64,000 nucleotides of DNA from the NCBI GenBank assembly GCA_038239485.1, contig JBBSET010000009.1:1-64000 (forward strand), in the 5' to 3' direction. Under the pieces are notes generated by a model. The model made no database searches. It worked only from the letters and a program-made list of their open reading frames with translations, and was not told where the DNA came from. This document shows, in pieces, positions 60,894-64,000 of this stretch (the stretch's first letter is position 1; each line of letters starts with the position of its first letter). This DNA is from DASQEH01 sp038239485. Lineage in GTDB: Bacteria; Actinomycetota; Actinomycetes; Propionibacteriales; Nocardioidaceae. A program made the position numbers and the translations under genes.

Positions 60894-61783
60894 GTCGGCG
60901 AGAGGAGCGCCGCGTCCAGGACCTCGGCAAGGGCAGCCGCGCGGCGCGGTTCGAGCCGCCCGTCCGAAACAGCACGCTCGGCGGTGGCCCTGGCCAGGAC
61001 GACGTACGACTCGAGTGCCGGCGACGAGCGGGCGAGAAGGCTCTGGAGGTGGGCGCGAACGGTCTCGACATCGCCGCGCACCACCGGTCCCGTCAGCGCG
61101 GCGTCGCCGTAGTCGAGCGCGTTGTCCAGCGCCGCGCTGAGCAACGGCCGCATGGTGGCGGCAGGATCGGTCGAGCCGGCCTCGCGCAGCAGGTTCATGG
61201 CCTGCGTGACGAGCGTGGCCAGATGGTTCGCGCCGTGGGCCAGTGCGGCGTGATAGAGGGCACGGTTCGCCTCGTCGACCCAGACCACCCGTCCGTCCAG
61301 GTCGTCGACCAGGTCACGCACGAAGCCCTGCTGGGCGGGCAGACAGGTCACGCCGTACGCACAACCGGCGAGGCGGGGAAGATCGCGATCGGTGCCCGTA
61401 AACGTGAGCGCCGGGTGCATCGCTACGCCGACGGCACCGATGTCGAGCGCAGGCTGGAGAACGGCCATGCCATGCCGGCCGCTGGTATGGACGACGTGCT
61501 GGCCGGGCCGGATCGCCTTGGAGGCGACAAGCATCCGAACCACGTTGTCGAGTGTGTCGTCAGGGACCGTCAGCAACAACAGGTCGGCCGCCTTCGCCAC
61601 CGCCGTCGGCTTTGCGATCGCGACTCCTGGAAGGAGCGTCTCGATACGCAGCCGCGAGGCGGGCGACTCACCGGCAACCATGACGATCTCGTGACCCGAC
61701 CGCTGGAGTGCGGCTGCCAGCACAGCACCGACACGACCGGCGCCGACGACGCCGACACTGGGCCTGCGCGTTTCACTGCCCAC
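60890..61783 (-). CDS. Rossmann-like and DUF2520 domain protein
   Basis: A 297-residue protein. The N-terminal nucleotide-binding domain has VGVVGAGRVGAVLAAALQRSGHEIVMVAG and LLLLTVPDDTLDNVVRML. The C-terminal helical DUF2520 domain has ALYHAALAHGANHLATLVTQAMNLL. The fold resembles 6-phosphogluconate dehydrogenase-like and ketopantoate-reductase-like enzymes. Overlap with panC suggests a pantothenate role, perhaps reduction of ketopantoate, which is unproven. The GTG at 61783 has AGGCGGG upstream. TATCGT on the minus strand (61869-61874) may be its -10. Confidence 0.8.
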   Translation of the reverse strand: MGSETRRPSVGVVGAGRVGAVLAAALQRSGHEIVMVAGESPASRLRIETLLPGVAIAKPTAVAKAADLLLLTVPDDTLDNVVRMLVASKAIRPGQHVVHTSGRHGMAVLQPALDIGAVGVAMHPALTFTGTDRDLPRLAGCAYGVTCLPAQQGFVRDLVDDLDGRVVWVDEANRALYHAALAHGANHLATLVTQAMNLLREAGSTDPAATMRPLLSAALDNALDYGDAALTGPVVRGDVETVRAHLQSLLARSSPALESYVVLARATAERAVSDGRLEPRRAAALAEVLDAALLSPT

Positions 61784-62019
61784 GATTGACCCGCCTTCCG
61801 TTCCAGTCCTCTCGGGGAGGTACCAGACGTCCATGCGCTCGACGCGTCCGTCGACCGGACGCACACCTACGATAACCGTCTCCCCAAGCCACCCATGCCC
61901 GACCACACCGTGCGATGGATCACACCCGTTCGGGTCGCTCGACGGCGGGGTCGGGGTCAGTCGGCGGCCGTCGGCGCAAACCGGTTGCCGCTATCGAGGC
62001 GCCCCGCCTACGGTCGGCC

Positions 62020-62115
62020 ATGACTCTCGCGATCCAGTGCATGGCCGTGGGCTGGGTGGTGCTCACCGATCCCGAAGGCAACGAGTTGCTGCGGGCACTC
62101 AGCGCCGACGACTGA
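62020..62115 (+). pseudogene. Remnant of a VOC/glyoxalase-like protein
   Basis: The short frame ends WVVLTDPEGNELLRALSADD, close to the common C-terminal strand of VOC proteins (VVLADPEGNEFCVLR) with the residues after NE shortened. Nothing upstream restores the rest of a VOC domain in any frame. The 353-base gap between the DUF2520 gene and the glycosyltransferase holds this fragment and otherwise no gene that I can see. Confidence 0.4.
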
Positions 62116-62136
62116 CCTCGACCCCGGGCGCGCCAC

Positions 62137-63768
62137 TCATCTCGCCCGGGCGGTATCGCGAGGACTCGGCCAGGCCTGGATCGTCAAGCCGTCGCCAGGC
62201 GAGAACGACACCTGCGCGGGGCGGCTCCGGTCGGCCAGCCGACGCAGGTCCAGCCGGGGCTGCTTGCTCCGGAATCGCCCGGTACGCCGAATGCCTTCGA
62301 CCCGCACCTCCACCTCGACGGCTCTCGAGCCGGCCTGGGAGGTCGCCGGGTCCCCCGGTGGCTCCGCCAGGGCAGCGGCGACGTCGAGCCGGGCGACGAA
62401 GCCGCTGTCGTCGTAGTCCTGATCGGCTCGACCGACCCAGGCGGTCGCCTCCGGTGCGACGAAACGCTCGACCATCGCATCGACCCGGCTCGGCGCACTG
62501 CCGGGTCGACGGGGCACCGCACTCACGACGACGGCGGTCCGCGATCCCACGGTCGGGGCGCCCCTGATCAGACCCCAGCCCGTGATGACGAGGACCACGC
62601 CCTCCCAGCGCACGTCCACGAGCCGAGCGTCATGCTCGAGCTCGTGCTCCCCGAGCCAGCACACATGCGCAGGGACGCCGTCCGTGCGGTCACCCCCCAG
62701 CGGCAGGGCTGCGACCACATGGTCACCCTCTACTTTCAGGGACAGCGGCCCCGGGTGCTCGAGCAACCACGCCAGCACGGTCTCGGCGTCTGTGCGCCGA
62801 TCCTCGTGGACCAGCCAGCCGACCAGTCGCATCGCCACACGGAGCACCGACTGCTCGATCGGAGGCAGCTCCTCGAACAGCTCCCGGACACCCGACACGA
62901 GGCGTCGCCAGTACACCTCGTCGGCGGTCGGGATCTGCTGGAAGTAGAGCGGTAGGTCCCCGACCAGGCCGTGGCGGGCCCAGTACTCGAGCAGCTGGGG
63001 GGAGCCGTACCGCCGCACGACCTCGGTCGTCAGCTTCTTGGTCGCGATCCGGTCCTCGAGGTCAGCGAGCTCGTGGCGGCGTTGGGTGATCGAGGTGCCG
63101 TCTGCACGCACCCGCCAGATGTAGACCGGTCGGCGAACGATGTCGAACCCGTCCGCCCTGGCATATGCCTCGGTCATCGCCACCTGGTCCTCGTAGCGGA
63201 CCCCCTCGGGGAAGGACAGGCCGATCCGGTCGTAGAACGAGCGGCGGAACACCTTGTCCCAGGCAAAGACGTTGCGCATGATCGGCGGGTACTCCTCCAG
63301 CGTGAGTCCCAGCCGCCGCTGCAGATGGGCCTGACGCAGCCACGGCGGCGCCTCCACCCGCCGCCCGTCGACGAGCTGCTCCAGGCAGCCGACGGCGAAG
63401 TCGGAGCCGCTCTCGCGCAGAGTCGACACCAACAGCTGGTAGGCATAGTCGGGCAGCAGGTCGTCGGAGTCCAGGAACGCGAGGAACTCGCCGGTCGCCT
63501 CCTGAACGCCACGGTTGCGTGCGGCGCCAAGGCCGCGGTTGCCCGTCGTGACGAGGCTCCAGCCGTCGTTCGCACGGACGTACCCGGCAGCGATCGCCGC
63601 CGATCCATCCGTCGAGCCGTCGTCCACGAGCACGACCTCGGTGCCGGTGAAGGTCTGCGCCAGCACGCTGTCGAGGCACTGTGCGAGATAGGCCTCGACG
63701 TTGTAGACGGGGACGACGACGCTCAGCTGGGGGACGGCTCGCCGGGAGCCCAACAGGCGGGACAGCAT
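62137..63768 (-). CDS. Family 2 glycosyltransferase with extra C-terminal domain
   Basis: A 543-residue protein. The GT-A catalytic domain spans about residues 1-230: VVVPVYNVEAYLAQCLDSVL, VVLVDDGSTDGSA, NRGLGAARNRG, the metal-binding FLDSDD near residue 100 and the base region YEDQVAMTEAYARAD. A helical region and a beta-rich part of about 200 residues of unknown role follow. The layout resembles wall-polymer and teichoic-acid glycosyltransferases. TACGTT lies eight bases before the ATG. It is divergent from the sulfotransferase gene. Confidence 0.87.
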   Translation of the reverse strand: MLSRLLGSRRAVPQLSVVVPVYNVEAYLAQCLDSVLAQTFTGTEVVLVDDGSTDGSAAIAAGYVRANDGWSLVTTGNRGLGAARNRGVQEATGEFLAFLDSDDLLPDYAYQLLVSTLRESGSDFAVGCLEQLVDGRRVEAPPWLRQAHLQRRLGLTLEEYPPIMRNVFAWDKVFRRSFYDRIGLSFPEGVRYEDQVAMTEAYARADGFDIVRRPVYIWRVRADGTSITQRRHELADLEDRIATKKLTTEVVRRYGSPQLLEYWARHGLVGDLPLYFQQIPTADEVYWRRLVSGVRELFEELPPIEQSVLRVAMRLVGWLVHEDRRTDAETVLAWLLEHPGPLSLKVEGDHVVAALPLGGDRTDGVPAHVCWLGEHELEHDARLVDVRWEGVVLVITGWGLIRGAPTVGSRTAVVVSAVPRRPGSAPSRVDAMVERFVAPEATAWVGRADQDYDDSGFVARLDVAAALAEPPGDPATSQAGSRAVEVEVRVEGIRRTGRFRSKQPRLDLRRLADRSRPAQVSFSPGDGLTIQAWPSPRDTARAR

Positions 63769-63832
63769 GGGCTAGCAACGTACCGCGCGTCGGACCGGTC
63801 GCCAGGGATGGGGCGTGTGCCCCCGGCACCGA

Positions 63833-63838
63833 TACCAT
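63833..63838 (+). promoter_or_regulatory. Leaderless -10 of the sulfotransferase gene
   Basis: TACCAT, six bases, then ATG at 63845. Confidence 0.5.
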
Positions 63839-63844
63839 CGCTGC

Positions 63845-64000
63845 ATGCCGACCGTACCCCCGACCGCTCCGGCTGCGACACCGGCCGAGACGCCGGCCCG
63901 GGGGGGTCGGCGCATCGTCTTCGTCGCCGGTTCGGGTCGCAGCGGAACCAGCATGCTGTCGGGGGCGCTCCAGCAGCTCGGCCTGCACGTGCCCGCACCG
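63845..64000 (+). CDS. Sulfotransferase family protein, N-terminal part only
   Basis: The frame runs off the window after 52 codons. It begins with a Pro/Ala/Thr-rich stretch and then RRIVFVAGSGRSGTSMLSGA, the PAPS-binding P-loop of the sulfotransferase_3 family. Its divergent position beside a glycosyltransferase gene suggests sulfated cell-surface polysaccharide or glycolipid, which is an inference. Confidence 0.7.
   Translation, partial: MPTVPPTAPAATPAETPARGGRRIVFVAGSGRSGTSMLSGALQQLGLHVPAP

Overview
The window is chromosomal DNA of a high-GC Gram-positive bacterium, most likely an actinomycete of the Nocardioides/Nocardioidaceae type. This is an inference from very high GC, frequent GTG starts, an Lsr2 nucleoid protein, the actinobacterial small ribosomal protein bS22, a Rex-hemA-hemC-hemD-hemB order, a BldN-like sigma factor next to a DUF5667 protein, and gene order that closely follows Mycobacterium and Streptomyces. 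Nothing looks like a prophage, genomic island, CRISPR array, tRNA or rRNA. One complete IS256-family insertion sequence is present.

Layout. 1-5.4 kb: nuoG (5' edge only), nuoF, E, D, C, B, A of respiratory complex I on the minus strand. 5.5-16.2 kb: menaquinone supply (menJ-like reductase, menG, menF, menD, menC, menE, menA), with a frameshifted PPOX gene, a methyltransferase, an AraC/DinB regulator and a small DUF4229 membrane protein between them. 16.3-23.8 kb: a PLP ammonia-lyase, a PLDc_N membrane protein with a possible leader micro-ORF, then a tightly overlapping operon hemL, histidine phosphatase, tlpA, ccdA, resB, ccsB (cytochrome c maturation). 23.9-31.4 kb: an APC permease and the operon rex-hemA-hemC-hemD-hemB behind a promoter that carries a Rex-like operator. 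31.4-37.5 kb: glutaredoxin, HAD phosphatase, ECF sigma factor with DUF5667 partner, acyltransferase, epimerase, bS22 and an excisionase-type HTH protein. 37.7-39.1 kb: the insertion sequence. 39.2-48.8 kb: acuC, DUF445, proC, proline dehydrogenase, an orphan biotin-carrier domain, an ABC exporter with its TetR regulator, a TIM-barrel protein, a Ppx/GppA phosphatase and a Cys-rich protein. 48.8-61.8 kb: VOC protein, methyltransferase, radA, disA, a His-rich anchored protein, mutY, clpC, lsr2, lysS, coaX, panC and a DUF2520 protein. 61.8-64 kb: a VOC remnant, a GT2 glycosyltransferase and the start of a sulfotransferase.

How it works together. The left half is a respiratory supply region: complex I feeds electrons to menaquinone, the men genes make that quinone, the hem genes make heme and the ccs genes attach heme to c-type cytochromes. 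Rex, an NADH/NAD+ sensor, is placed to tie heme synthesis to redox state. The right half is housekeeping: DNA repair and c-di-AMP signalling (radA, disA, mutY), proteolysis (clpC), chromosome organisation (lsr2), lysyl-tRNA and pantothenate/CoA.

The clearest signal beyond the genes is a repeated promoter layout, TANNNT followed 6-8 bases later by ATG or GTG, in front of about a dozen genes. It indicates widespread leaderless transcription and was used here to choose several start codons. Other points worth checking are a tandem 30-bp repeat that duplicates a ribosome site plus ATG between nuoF and nuoG, a coaX gene with an altered first kinase motif, and a candidate ClgR site upstream of clpC. 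I did not find a convincing undescribed multi-gene system.
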